Shown here piece after piece: positions 30,199 through 39,870 of a DNA stretch of 64,000 bases. The notes beneath the pieces are model-generated. The model saw only the letters and a list, made by a program, of their open reading frames with translations, did no database searches and was not told the origin of the DNA. The translations under genes were made by a program, and so were the position numbers. The stretch's first letter is position 1. Each line of letters opens with the position of its first letter. Source of the stretch: Synechococcus sp. CBW1108 (GTDB lineage: Bacteria; Cyanobacteriota; Cyanobacteriia; PCC-6307; Cyanobiaceae); NCBI RefSeq assembly GCF_015840335.1, contig NZ_CP060395.1, forward strand, positions 186,001-250,000, read 5' to 3'.

Positions 30199-30397
30199 CC
30201 CACCCCGGCGTAGCCGCGGTGGGCCACGCACCTCAGGCGATCGGCTCCACGGCTGACGTTGCAAGGGGTGGGCAGGCCCGTTTCCCTGGTTTGAGAACCA
30301 CCTCAACCAGACGAACTATGCCCAAACAACATTCTGACGCGTCTTCCCTGCTGCCGCTACTGGATGGCAGCAGTGCAGGGGAGCTGATCCCTGAGCT
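30199..30397 (+). pseudogene. 5' end of a probable IS256-type element, cut by IS630
   Basis: An 11-bp hairpin with one mismatch and loop GTA (30199-30223) precedes an ATG at 30318 that opens MPKQHSDASSLLPLLDGSSAGELIPEL, which runs directly into the IS630 end at 30397. The text resembles mutator/IS256 transposase N-termini, from memory. A homologous start, MTHTHSGASELAQLMEGTTAGALIP, lies on the other strand at 35518-35444 just beyond the other IS630 end. Both relics carry a hairpin sharing CCCCGGCGTAGCCG. Confidence 0.5.
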
Positions 30398-30929
30398 AGT
30401 GTGCTGTCCCGGAAATAACAGCTAGAGTCAGGCGTGTCACTGAGGTGCCTCGTGGCGCTTGGTCGTCCGATGCCCCCGCTGGTTCTCAGCGATGACGAGG
30501 TTCAGCAACTTAATGCCCTTGCCCATTCCCGATCCCTGCCGCATTCGATCGTGCGGCGGGCCCAGATCGTGTTGGCCTGCGGTGCCGGTGAAACCAACAC
30601 CGCCATCGCCAAGCGGATGGGGCTGACGGGGATGACCGTCGGTAAGTGGCGCAGGCGCTCCGGGTGCTCTGTCTGGAGGGACTGCACGACGAGCTCAGGC
30701 CAGGTCGGCCCCGCACCTACGACGACGACCAGATGGCCGAGGTGATCAACCGGGCTCTGCAGACCAGACCGCCCGATGGGAGCACCCACTGGAGCGCTCG
30801 ATACTTAGCTGCAGGCTTCTCCCTGCAGCCCCACCGGCAGAAGCATCACCGCTGTATCGAAGATGTTAGTATAGATGTCAACCCCCCCCTGGCCTTCCGA
30901 TTTGCCGACGCCGAGAGGATGCAGCGACC

Positions 30930-31990
30930 GGCTCTTAATCCGCCACTTGATTACCCAGCTCGCTCCGCGCACCGCGAGCCTGGGCCGTAGACTGGTACGC
31001 ACATACCAGTTCAGTCATGGCGCGCAACGTCATCCAGTTCCAGAAAGGCCTTTCACTGCCTGACTTCCAGCGGCTCTACGGCACCGAGGTGCAATGTGAG
31101 GCTGCTTTGGAGAAGGCGCGCTGGCCCGGTGGGTTCCGCTGTCCCCGCTGCAATGGCCATGAGCATGGGCTGGTCTATGGCCGCAGGCTCAAGCGCTATC
31201 AGTGCCGCAGCTGCGGCCATCAGGCCACGCTCACGGCTGGCACGATCATGCAGGCCACGAAATTGCCTCTGACCACCTGGTTTCTGGCCTTTTACATGAT
31301 CGGGCAGGCCAAAACAGGGATCTCCTCGCTGGAGCTCAGCCGCCACCTGGGCGTGAACTACGACACCGCCTGGCTGCTGCACCACAAGATTCTGCGGGCG
31401 ATGGCTGATCGGGAGGAGGCTTACCTGCTGCGGGGAAAAGTCCAGATCGATGATTCCTACCTCGGCGGAGAACTGCCGGGCGGCAAGGCAGGTCGGGGTT
31501 CAGAGAACAAGATCCCCATCGTCGCGGCCGTCTCCTTGAATGAGGCGGGCCGGCTGATTCACGCCAGGATCACAGCCGTGAGTGGCTTCAGCTCAGAGGC
31601 CATCGCTGAGTGGGCCAAGCGCCATCTGGCGCCCGGCAGTCAGGTGCTCTCCGATGGCCTGGCCTGCTTTCGTGCCGTGACCACGGCAGGCTGCAGCCAT
31701 CACGCCATCGTCACCGGTGGGAAGCACCCAAACGACTTGCCGCAGTTCCGTTGGATCAACACCGTGCTGGGCAACCTCAAGACCGGCTTCAACGGCACCT
31801 TCCACGCTTTCAATTTCGACAAGTACGCCAGGCGCTACCTGGGCGGCTTCTGCTTCCGGTTCAACCGGCGCTTCTCGATGGTTGCGATGACTGATCGCAT
31901 TGCCAATGCGGTCTGTTGCTGCATGCCCTGCACGGAGCGGGATCTCAGGGTTGCGGAGGCTTATGGGTAATCAAGATCGGCCAAGCAGCC
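30930..31990 (+). mobile_element. IS1595-family insertion sequence
   Basis: About 1061 bp. The ends share GGCT at the tip and an inner CTTGATTACCCA (left 30946-30957; complement at the right end near 31966-31977). No target duplication could be recognised. It lies in the 3' non-coding part of the IS110 relic, and its transposase gene is intact. Confidence 0.7.
31017..31970 (+). CDS. IS1595-family transposase
   Basis: 317 aa, apparently intact. The N-terminal zinc ribbon FRCPRCNGHEHG...YQCRSCGHQATLTAGTIM is followed by helices for DNA binding and an ISXO2-like DDE domain: VQIDDSYLGGELPGG (D), VLSDGLACFRAV (D) and WINTVLGNLKTGFNGTFHAF (the N/H/E position, here with N as in part of the family). 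The C-terminus RYLGGFCFRFNRRF is typical. It is one of only two single-frame transposases in the window, so this element may still be active. Confidence 0.9.
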   Translation: MARNVIQFQKGLSLPDFQRLYGTEVQCEAALEKARWPGGFRCPRCNGHEHGLVYGRRLKRYQCRSCGHQATLTAGTIMQATKLPLTTWFLAFYMIGQAKTGISSLELSRHLGVNYDTAWLLHHKILRAMADREEAYLLRGKVQIDDSYLGGELPGGKAGRGSENKIPIVAAVSLNEAGRLIHARITAVSGFSSEAIAEWAKRHLAPGSQVLSDGLACFRAVTTAGCSHHAIVTGGKHPNDLPQFRWINTVLGNLKTGFNGTFHAFNFDKYARRYLGGFCFRFNRRFSMVAMTDRIANAVCCCMPCTERDLRVAEAYG

Positions 31991-32884
31991 AGCCCGAAAC
32001 TGGGGAGCGGGCGGGCTGCTTGGCGGGAGCCTGGGCTTCTGAGCGCCGGGTTTCTCAGGTCCCTCTGGTGCGTACCGGTGGACTGCCCAGCAGAATCCAG
32101 TAAACCTCCCGGGCAATGAACCGTTTGAGGCAGCGCAGGATTTCGGGTTTTGAAAGGCCTTCCTCAGTGCGCCGTGCTGCGTAGGCCTGGGTCTGCTCAT
32201 CCCAGCGGAGCCTCACTACGGCAATGCGATGCAGAGGCGCATTGGCTTGGCGGTTGCCTCCCCGGTTCAGGAGGTGCCGATTCGTCTTCCCGAGCTGGCT
32301 GGTAGCGGACTGACTCCACAGAGAGCCGCAAACCCTGCATCGCTGCGAAATAGCTCCAGATTATCAGCGGCGGCGGTGAGCAGCGTAGCAGCGCTGTCGA
32401 CGCCCACGCCGTAGGTCTGGCGCAGCCCCGGGCAGACAGCCTTGGTGAGGGAATCGAGGTCGCCGCGCAGCACCCCAATCTCCTGCTCCAGGGATTGAAT
32501 CCGGCGGGCCAGGGTCCTGAGTGCAAGCTTGGCCGCAGCCATGGGCCCATCAAGAACATCAGGGCGCGGAGCGGCACAGGCATCGATCAAAGGCCGCAGG
32601 GTGAGGTTTCCGAGTCGCTCCCGCAGGGCCGCCGGTGCCGTCACCAGGAGTGCCTTGATCTGGTTGATCGCACAGGTCTTGCCCTCCGTGGCCGAATCTT
32701 TGGCCAGCTACTGCTGCGCAGAAGCCAACGGCTAGAACATCCGGATCATCTCCACTTGGTCGGCGCCGGTTTTGGGTGTAGCAGTGGCTGTACCCGCCAG
32801 GTATGACCTTGCGGCCGCCTCCGCGTCGATGGCAACCGCTTCGCGGAAGACTGGCGTCTACGTCCTTGCCGAGCCGTCGCCTAA

Positions 32885-34249
32885 GAGTTTGCTGAAAAAC
32901 CAAGCCTGCGCGAAAATGGATTAACCGCCCAGCCCAGATGCGAGGTCACCGGGAGCGCAGCGGCTCCCTGTTCTCCTACGTGTCGATTGAGGAGCGGATC
33001 CCGGCCAGTCATCCGCTGCGGCGGATCCGGAAACTGGCGGATCAGGCCCTCGATCGGCTCAATCCCACCTTTTGCGCGCTCTACGCCGCAGAAGGCCGGC
33101 CCTCGGTGCCGCCAGAACAGCTGCTGCTGGCCTCGTTGCTGCAGGCGTTCTACGGGATTCGCTCGGAGCGGCTGTTGCTGGAGCAGCTGCACTACAACCT
33201 GCTGTACCGCTGGTTTGTGGGCCTGAGCCCGGATGATCCGATCTGGCACCCCACCACATTCACCAAAAATCGGGAGCGGTTGCTGAACGAGCAGGTCATG
33301 GGGCGCTTCCTGGAGAAACTGATGGCTGCCCCGGAGGTCAAGCCGCTGCTCAGCGACGAACACTTCTCAGTGGATGGCACCCTGCTGCAGGCCTGGGCGT
33401 CCCATGCCTCACTGGAGCGGACCGATGGTCAGCAGGACCCACCGCCCCGTCGTCAGGCCCTGGCGAGGGCTTTGGCGCTCCAAAGCCCGGTAAGAAGCGG
33501 GCCAAGGGTGACTTCCGCGGCATCAAGCTCAGCAACAAGACCCACCGCTCCAGCGTCGATCCAGACGCCTTGCTGGCCCGCAAGTCCAATTCCCACCCGG
33601 CCCAACCCAGCTACCGGGGCCACGTGCTCATGGACAACCGCCATGCCCTGATCGTCGATTGCCGCGTTACCCAAGCAGTGGGTACCGGGGAGCGGGATGC
33701 CGCCAAAGCGATGGCGGCTGACATCCCCGGTGCCCACCAAAAAACCATCGGTGCCGACAAGAACTACGACACCAAGGGCTTTGTCGCCGAGATGCGTCGC
33801 ATCGCCGTGACGCCGCACGTCGCTCAGAACACCGCCCGCTCTGGTGGCTCCGCCATTGATGGCCGCACCACGCGCCACGAGGGCTACGCCAAGTCGATCA
33901 ATGCCCGCCGCGGTATCGAGAAGGTGTTTGGTTGGATCAAACAGTGGGACGGTCTGCGCCAATTCAAACTGCGCGGCACCGACAAGGTGAGTGCGGTGTT
34001 TGGCCTGCACGTAATCGCCTACAACCTGATCCGGCTGGGCAACCTGCTCAAACCGGCGATGGCGGCGGCATGAACAGGTGGTTGCCCAGAGGTGTGCCAA
34101 TGAGGCGGCCTCCAGGAAGCCCCAACGGGGCAAAACGCCTGAAATCGGGCGTTCTGAACCGCTGAAACGCATCATTTCAGCCCGAACGGAGCACAATCAG
34201 CTCTCTGGAGGGAAAAACGCGGCCTTTCAGGCAGTTTTTCCGCAAACTC
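32885..34249 (+). mobile_element. IS5-type insertion sequence, copy 2
   Basis: 1365 bp, with inverted repeats at 32885-32900 and 34234-34249 identical to copy 1 and a 4-bp direct repeat CTAA (32881-32884 and 34250-34253). It is inserted in the IS110 transposase. It differs from copy 1 by few bases, including a 1-nt deletion near 33449 and the absence of the palindrome-forming change. Confidence 0.93.
32938..34073 (+). pseudogene. IS5-type transposase, frameshifted copy 2
   Basis: Same protein as copy 1. Here the break is one missing A: CCACCGCCCCGTCG (about 33443-33456) against CCACCGCCACCGTCG in copy 1. Frame 1 ends at 33651 and the rest reads to 34073 with the complete C-terminus RRGIEKVFGWIKQWDGLRQF. 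At the position of copy 1's frameshift, this copy has the intact GGGGAGCGGGATGCCGCC. Confidence 0.9.
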
Positions 34250-35443
34250 CTAATAGATCGATCCGTTCGGTTCACTTCGACGACGGGGAAACCCGCATCC
34301 AGAAGCTCGCGGGTCAGACCGGCCCCTTAGGAGCTTGTACCTTCAATCGCGTAGACGGAGTTGGAGCCAAACTCCTCGGTCCAGACGATCAGATCGTCGT
34401 ATCCCTTGCGAGTAGAGGGGATACGGTGCTCTCCGAGCCTGCCGCCATTGGGGGGAAGTGCGACGGCCACGTGAATGTCTTTGTGGGTGTCGATACCGAT
34501 CACGACGTCAGGTTCTCGGCCCTTGCAGACCTGTGCCATGGTTAATGATGCCATCGCTTCTTGATGGTGGTGGGGAAGGAGCGATCAGCTGGGAAGCCGG
34601 ACAGGACTGTATAGCCCTTGGCTTTCGCGCAGCGGTTGGGGCCTCTCGACCAGGCTCGTATTAGGTCACTGGCTTCTTTGCTGATCGGCCCCATCAATCC
34701 AGGTCGACAGATCTTCCGGAAGACAACGACAGGAAGTCGTGTCGGCCTACGGAGGATCAGACCTGAACTTCTGGGGTTCCCCGGATCATCACAGCCTGAC
34801 GGCTACAAGCTCTCCACGGGCCCGTTCTTTGTGGAGAAGGTCCGCGACATCGTCGGGCTTTACCTGAACCCACCCGACAAGGCGATGGTGCTCTCCGTCG
34901 ACGAGAAGACGCAGATCCAGGCCCTGGACCGCACCCAGCCGCTGCTGCCCATGGGCCTGGGCTACGTGGAGAGCATCACGCATGACTACATCCGCCACGG
35001 CACTACCACGCTGTTCGCCGCCCTGGACGTCGCCACCGGCGAGGTGATCACCCAGTGCAAGCCCCGCCATCGGCACCAGGAGTTCCTGGGGTTCCTCAGG
35101 CAGATCGAGAAGTCCGTCCCCGAGGATCTGGATATGCGCCTGATCGTGGACAACTACTGCACCCACAAGCACGCCAAGGTCCGCGCCTGGCTGGCGCAGC
35201 GGCCCAGCGTTCACGTGCACTACACGCCCACCTACGCCTCCTGGCTCAATCAGGTGGAACGCTGGTGCCAGCGGGCGATCCGGCGGGGCAGCTTCTCCAG
35301 TGTCAAGGAACTGATCGCCAAAATCGAGCAGTTCGTGGCCGCCTATAACAAGACCAAGGAGCCGTTCAACTGGACGGCGACAGCTGACTCAATCCTTGAA
35401 AAGCTCCAGCGACTTTGATCACAAATCTCCGGGACGGGAGACT

Positions 35444-35518
35444 AGGGATTAGGGCGCCAGCGGTGGTGCCCTCCATGAGCTGAGCCAGCTCGGAGGCGCC
35501 ACTATGGGTATGGGTCAT
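35444..35518 (-). pseudogene. 5' end of a second probable IS256-type gene
   Basis: The minus strand opens with ATG at 35518 (MTHTHSGASELAQLMEGTTAGALIP) and meets the IS630 end after 25 codons. It is homologous to the plus-strand start at 30318. Upstream, near 35645-35665, GTCCCATGGAGTGGTGTAA looks like an IS256-type terminus (from memory). The family call is tentative. Confidence 0.45.
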
Positions 35519-35598
35519 GGTCTGTGTTCGGTTTGGTGGTAGTGCTCCAAACAGGGTCACAGACCGGCACACCCATTGCCACAGCTGATGTCTGAGGG

Positions 35599-35643
35599 AG
35601 GCGAACCGTCAGCCCCGGCTACGCCGGGGCTGACGGTTCGCCT
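35599..35643. repeat. Perfect 21-bp hairpin with 3-nt loop
   Basis: The arms 35599-35619 and 35623-35643 are perfectly complementary around loop TAC. It lies about 80 bp upstream of the minus-strand IS256-like start. In several known elements such structures block read-through transcription or translation of transposase; that role here is inference. The core CCCCGGC-TAC/GTA-GCCGGGG resembles the hairpin at 30199-30223. Confidence 0.9.
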
Positions 35644-35764
35644 GAGTTACACCACTCCATGGGACGCCGCTAAAGCGAGAGAGGCGAACCCTAAACCGAT
35701 CAGAATAACTAGACTTGGCTGAATAGATGCATTCTATATGGTTTCGAGCAGCATATGTAGAAAA

Positions 35765-36532
35765 TCACTCCTGGGCCGCTATCAAATGCCCCGAATAAGG
35801 CCCAACTGAATTGCTCAATATTGTAAATCCTGCATTATTGAATCGGTCCAGAACCCAAGCTTGATCTACATGAGTGAAGTGATACTCCATGACTATAATG
35901 CGACTTTTCTTCAGCAGAGATAAATTGTTCAAGAGCAATCTTTCCCCGCCTTCGCAATCACATTTCAATAAATCAATCATACCCGTATTACCATGAAACA
36001 CTTCTTGCCAGGAAATTGACTCGACTACGGTCGTGTTAGGACTTAATTGCGGTTCGGTACTATCAGGAAAATCAATAACAAATGAAGTGGTCGGATCGCC
36101 TGATGTATTCATCAATACTGGCTTATTATCCTCCGCAACTGCCTTCGGAATAACCTTAAAGTCAAAGGCCTTTGCATTGGATTCGAGGAATCGAAGCATG
36201 TCTGGTTGAGGTTCTATTGCGGTAACTGAGGCCCTCGGAAAACGAATCTTAATCCAGCACGAAAACAAACCATAGTTACTTCCAACATCCAGAATAGTCG
36301 GCTCACAAGGAAGGCGCTTTAGCCAAAGTTTGCTATTGTAAATGTCGTCACCAACTATTTCAACAAAAACACTTGAAGATCCTGGTGTATCGGGGGCGCA
36401 AATCTCCCGCACAGTTTGGTTAGCTTTTAAAAAATAGGGAGGCCTATGCAAATCTCTTACGCGTCGATACTTTCCATTGCTTTGAGAGGAAAGCCTGATC
36501 GAACGTTTAATTTTATCCATTTGGATAATCAT
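35765..36532 (-). CDS. FkbM-family methyltransferase
   Basis: 255 aa from the ATG at 36532 (MIIQMDKIKRSI). A longer open frame to 36841 only runs through the ISAs1 relic upstream and is rejected. The SAM-binding Rossmann motif I is TILDVGSNYGLFSCWI; the acidic post-I is VTAIEPQPDML; the FkbM hallmark LLKCDCEGGE follows, with IIVMEYH at the C-terminus. The likely function is O-methylation of a glycan or polyketide-like acceptor. AT-rich; directly downstream of transposase debris, which may provide its promoter. Confidence 0.85.
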   Translation of the reverse strand: MIIQMDKIKRSIRLSSQSNGKYRRVRDLHRPPYFLKANQTVREICAPDTPGSSSVFVEIVGDDIYNSKLWLKRLPCEPTILDVGSNYGLFSCWIKIRFPRASVTAIEPQPDMLRFLESNAKAFDFKVIPKAVAEDNKPVLMNTSGDPTTSFVIDFPDSTEPQLSPNTTVVESISWQEVFHGNTGMIDLLKCDCEGGERLLLNNLSLLKKSRIIVMEYHFTHVDQAWVLDRFNNAGFTILSNSVGPYSGHLIAAQE

Positions 36533-36569
36533 GTTCTTTAAGGATAACCAATATTTGGACTCGTGAAAC

Positions 36570-37350
36570 TTACCATGGCCAGGCTGCTGTGCGTGGCCAG
36601 GATCCGCAAGCCGTTGCTCTCGCGGTAGCGGTGGGCGTCCTCTCCGAGCTGGGTGTCGCGGGGCCAGTGCCAGGAGTTTTCGATCGACCAGCGGTCGCGG
36701 ACATGCCGCAGCCGCGACGTAGCCGCAGTGCGCAAACTCGTGACGTAGTAACGGGTCTCGTCGATAGGCTTGCCCTCGCGGATGCCCTTGCATCGCACTG
36801 CCAGGATCGTGGCGCTCCCCGGCCAGTTCTCGGCCACCCACGCCGGAGCCGGCATCCCCCGCATCGTCCAGGTATGGTCACGGCCGCGCTTACGTTCACG
36901 TTTGCTGACCTGGAACGGTACCTGACGCCCGTAGGTCAGGCGATCGCTGATGACTCGAAAACCTTTGCTGCGACAGTGTTTCACCGCAATCAGGAAGTCG
37001 GCTCCACGCTGCTCCAGGTAGCGAAAAAACGGCGGTTCGCATGCAGCGCGTCCGCCTGCACCAGCAAACCTTCCAGTTCCACGCGATCCAGGAGCTGCCG
37101 CAGGGCCGCGATCTCACCGCCGGCATCGGTGGCATAGGTGCTCTGAGCAATTGCCACGCCCAGCGTGTTGGAGTAAAGGCTCACCTGGGCAATGAAACGC
37201 GCTGCACCGCAGGCGTTTTCAGGCACGCCAGGCTGGACCGCCATCCACTGCTGCTGCAGGGCCTCGAATCCCTCCACATCGAGCTGAGCCAGCAACAGGC
37301 GTTGCTGCTCCTGGCCATGCTGGGCAAGCTCAAGAAATCCAGCCCGAACG
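36570..37350 (-). pseudogene. ISAs1-family transposase, truncated copy C
   Basis: The frame-0 part (to stop 36990) reads LDVEGFEALQQQWMAVQPGVPENA, FIAQVSLYSNTLGVAIAQST and VQADALHANRRFF. The -1 part reads RYLEQRGADFLIAVK and YVTSLRTAA, WHWPRDTQLGEDAHRYRESNG. The DGKTLRGS block with the first catalytic D is deleted between PENA and CGAARF, and the C-terminus is cut near 36570 by foreign DNA leading to the FkbM gene. The frame change is again at T TTT TTC (37029-37023). Confidence 0.85.
37023..37029 (-). other. Putative -1 frameshift heptamer, ISAs1 copy C
   Basis: T TTT TTC, a canonical X XXY YYZ heptamer in frame 0 (CGT TTT TTC GCT). A -1 slip gives CGC TAC CTG GAG, encoding RYLEQRGADFL, the conserved ISAs1 text. 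Confidence 0.65.
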
Positions 37351-37413
37351 CAGACCGCTGTGGCGGACCAGTCCGCATCTGAAATCCCAGTTGGTGGGGG
37401 CCCATCGCATGAA

Positions 37414-37467
37414 GTCTCTGCCTGAGATGCATCCGGGAATCAAGTTGACGTCAAGAGTTCAGCAGCG
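37414..37467 (+). repeat. Dispersed 54-bp repeat, unit 1
   Basis: GTCTCTGCCTGAGATGCA starts a stretch that recurs at 44476-44529 and, more degenerate, at 47351-47402. Units 1 and 2 lie 139 and 178 bp upstream of the two related acyltransferase genes, in the same direction. Origin unknown; it may be an old IS end. Confidence 0.75.
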
Positions 37468-37605
37468 CCAATGGTCGCTCCGAATCGTCCCAACCTGTGA
37501 ATGCTAAAAAATTATTAAGCTTAATGGCGACGCAAGGCTTTTCATGTAATTAATAGGTGTTGCCTAGATAGGGGTGCAGCCTTGTCTTTCAATTACCAAT
37601 AGCGG

Positions 37606-39722
37606 ATGGCAGCTGAGGAAGTAGGTCTAGACTCCATTAATCAAACCCACGCAGGAAAAAGCAAATACCGCCCCGAGATTGATGGACTGCGGGCATTTGC
37701 GGTGGTTGCCTTAATCATCAACCACTTCAACAAGGACCTACTGCCCAGCGGTTATTTGGGTGTTGATATTTTCTTTGTGATCTCTGGATACGTAATCACT
37801 TCATCGCTGGCGGCTAGGCAGTCCAAAAACTTTCTGGATTTTCTGACGGGGTTTTATGAGCGCCGCATCAAGCGACTGGTTCCTGCGCTGGTTGTGTTCG
37901 TCTTGATCACCAGTGTCCTTATTTGCCTTTTCATTAATGATCCAGAAAAGGCACTGAAAACTGGGGGCACATCAATCTTTGGGTTATCAAACCTCTATTT
38001 ACTCAAACAATCAACAGACTACTTCGCCGAATCAACAGAATTCAATCCTTTCACGCACACCTGGTCACTTGGCGTAGAAGAGCAGTTCTACCTCTTGTTC
38101 CCATTTATCGTCTGGTTCTCAGGGTTTGGGCAGCAGAAGGTCAAAGGAGCAAGAAATCTCTTCTTCTGGGTCGGAGCACTGACGATTGCTTCGCTGATCA
38201 GTTTCATTTACCTGTATCAATTCAATCAACCTGCCGCCTACTTCCTAATGCCAACTCGGTTTTGGGAAATGGCAACAGGGTGTCTGATTTTCATAGGCTT
38301 TCAGCGTCGAGCACAGATTGAGCAGGTGCTGGAACAGGTTCCTCCTCTTATGGTGGTTGCGGCAATGGTCGGAGTAATGTTCCTGCCAAATAATGCTGCA
38401 GTTCCTGCTACAATATCCATTGCAATTCTTTCAGCAGTTCTAATTGCCTGCCTGAAAAAAGGAAGTGCAGCGTTTGACTTTTTCACTCTTAATATTGTCG
38501 CCTATGTAGGTTTGATCTCATATTCCCTCTATCTTTGGCACTGGAGTGTTCTTTCCATAAGTCGTTGGACGATTGGCATCCATTGGTGGTCAATTCCGTT
38601 CCAAGTCGGATTGATGCTTCTGCTGGCGACTGGGTCACATCGGTGGGTAGAAACTCGATTCAGAGGTTCCAAAGGGTCGCCAATTCGAAGGAGAGCAGTA
38701 AGCTGGGGATTGGGAACCTCTGTTGGCACAGGCGGGGTAATAGCTGCACTGGGGGGCCAACTTGGCGGCACTCTATTCCTAGGGAATACAACCCAAATAG
38801 TGGATCTTGTTGCGGTTTCTCAAGCAGCACCAGGGACAAATCTCTCTTATGGGAACTGTTCAGAATACAAGCGAGAAACTACTGCCAACTGCTCACTCAA
38901 ATCAACAGGTTCCTCAGTCCAAAAACTTCTACTCATTGGGGATATTCACGCCGCTCACTTGTTTCCACTTATTGGGATGTTACACAAGCAAACTGGGATT
39001 GGCATTTCGGGTTTTTCGCAAGCTGGACAACCATTCCCGCCAGCGAGATACACAGACAGTAATGGGCGATCAAGAGACAGGTGGGAGCAGGGCAATTCAC
39101 ATACCCAGAAGTTCTTAAGGAGCAGTTTGACTTGCTTCAGAGAGGGGACATTCTTGTCGTTTCTAATCGCATAGAATTCTATTTTTTGCCTGATAAATTT
39201 AATTTAGAACATGATGGTCTAATTCTAAGACACGCCGACAAAAACTGGATTCCGATTGACAATCATCACGCATTTTCTTTATGGCTGACTGAGGTTGAAA
39301 AGATTGCCAAGGATGCATATAAGAAAGGAATAAATGTTATCCTGATTGCGCCGATCCCAGTCTTCAGGGGTATTCCCAGTGAAAGAAAACCTAAAGATGA
39401 ACTCTGTGTAAAAGAATGGTTTAGACCCATTATTCCCAAAGAATGCCTCGGGCTTTTCAGGGAGGAACGAAGCGTTCTTGCGTCCAGAATGGAAAATATC
39501 AATAAAGCGCTGAGTGCGCTTGAGGCAACTAATAAAAATATTCATATTTACAAAGCTTTTGACTTCCTCTGCCCTCAACGTTTGCAAGATTGCACGACAT
39601 ATCTGAATGGCATAAGGATTTACAGGGATGATGATCATTTTACAGCGGAAGGATCTCTTCTGGTTGGGTCACATTTTTTAGATTTTACCACCAAACCGGG
39701 ATTGACAAGACGCCAAGCCAAG
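37606..39722 (+). pseudogene. Acyltransferase-3 / SGNH protein with one frameshift
   Basis: Related to OafA/YrhL-type O-acetylases: an N-terminal ten-helix acyltransferase-3 domain (KYRPEIDGLRAFAVVALIINHF with the conserved H, GYLGVDIFFVISGY, FYERRIKRLVPAL) and a periplasmic SGNH domain. The first frame ends at 39174. The SGNH remainder, ending IYRDDDHFTAEGS with the catalytic D-x-x-H, reads in a different frame to 39722. The shift lies near 39065-39100. One indel separates it from a protein of about 705 aa, so it may be recent or a sequencing error. It would acetylate surface glycan. Confidence 0.8.
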
Positions 39723-39870
39723 TAGGGGGAATTATTCTCAGTGCAAGCTTATATTGCATTTACGGCAATCTATCGCCAGCGCCCCCCCCAGGGCTAATTC
39801 AAAGGCGGTCACAACCATACTTGCCAGTGCTGTCAGCATGAGTTGAGGTCGTCGGAATCGCCTCCTCCCT

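Larger units (their letters stand above)
32055..34554 (-). pseudogene. IS110-family transposase, split by IS5
   Basis: From 34554 the minus strand reads VVIGIDTHKDIHVAVALPP (DEDD domain start), AIEGTSS, a stop in place of Tyr, then GAGLTRELLDAGFPVVEVNRTDRS up to the IS5 junction at 34253. Beyond IS5 it resumes at 32880 with RRLGKD, then IKALLVTAPAALRERLGNLT, the C-terminal Tnp20 domain LTKAVCPGLRQTYGVGVDSA and FAALCGVSPLPASSG, ending near 32055 with YWILLGSP. Several stops show it was already dead. Confidence 0.88.
30844..34792 (-). mobile_element. IS110-family element with nested IS1595 and IS5
   Basis: The inferred limits are the two copies of CATCAC (30844-30849 and 34787-34792) at the points where IS630 sequence breaks off and resumes. 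Inside are an IS110 transposase relic on the minus strand, an IS1595 at 30930-31990 and an IS5-type at 32885-34249. IS110 elements lack inverted repeats, so the exact ends are uncertain. Confidence 0.6.
30434..35418 (+). pseudogene. IS630 transposase, split and frameshifted
   Basis: The N-terminal helix-turn-helix (SIVRRAQIVLACGAGETNTAIAKRMGLTGMTVGKWRRR) and RPGRPRTYDDDQMAEVINRAL are at 30434-30840 in two frames. The catalytic domain is at 34760-35418: [18 protein letters not shown] (D), [19 protein letters not shown] (D) and [10 protein letters not shown] (E). Between them lie the IS110, IS1595 and IS5 elements. The frame change near 30655 has no slippery sequence and I read it as decay. Confidence 0.85.
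30399..35442 (+). mobile_element. IS630-type element containing nested insertions
   Basis: The ends are GTGTGCTGTCCCGGA (from 30399) and the complement of GTCTCCCGTCCCGGA (to 35442), each next to TA (30397-30398 and 35443-35444), the expected IS630 target. The body is interrupted from about 30844 to 34792 by an IS110 element that itself holds IS1595 and IS5. The outer flanks are not two halves of one gene but two inverted IS256-like starts, so recombination between IS630 copies may have formed it. Confidence 0.75.

Noticed and set aside
30640-30670. Programmed frameshift in IS630 transposase
   Set aside because: There is no slippery run at the break and the surrounding text appears to have lost bases, so decay is the simpler reading.
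36533-36841. N-terminal extension of the FkbM methyltransferase frame by 103 codons
   Set aside because: The extension is an out-of-frame reading of the ISAs1 copy C relic; the methyltransferase has a good ATG at 36532 and normal length from there.
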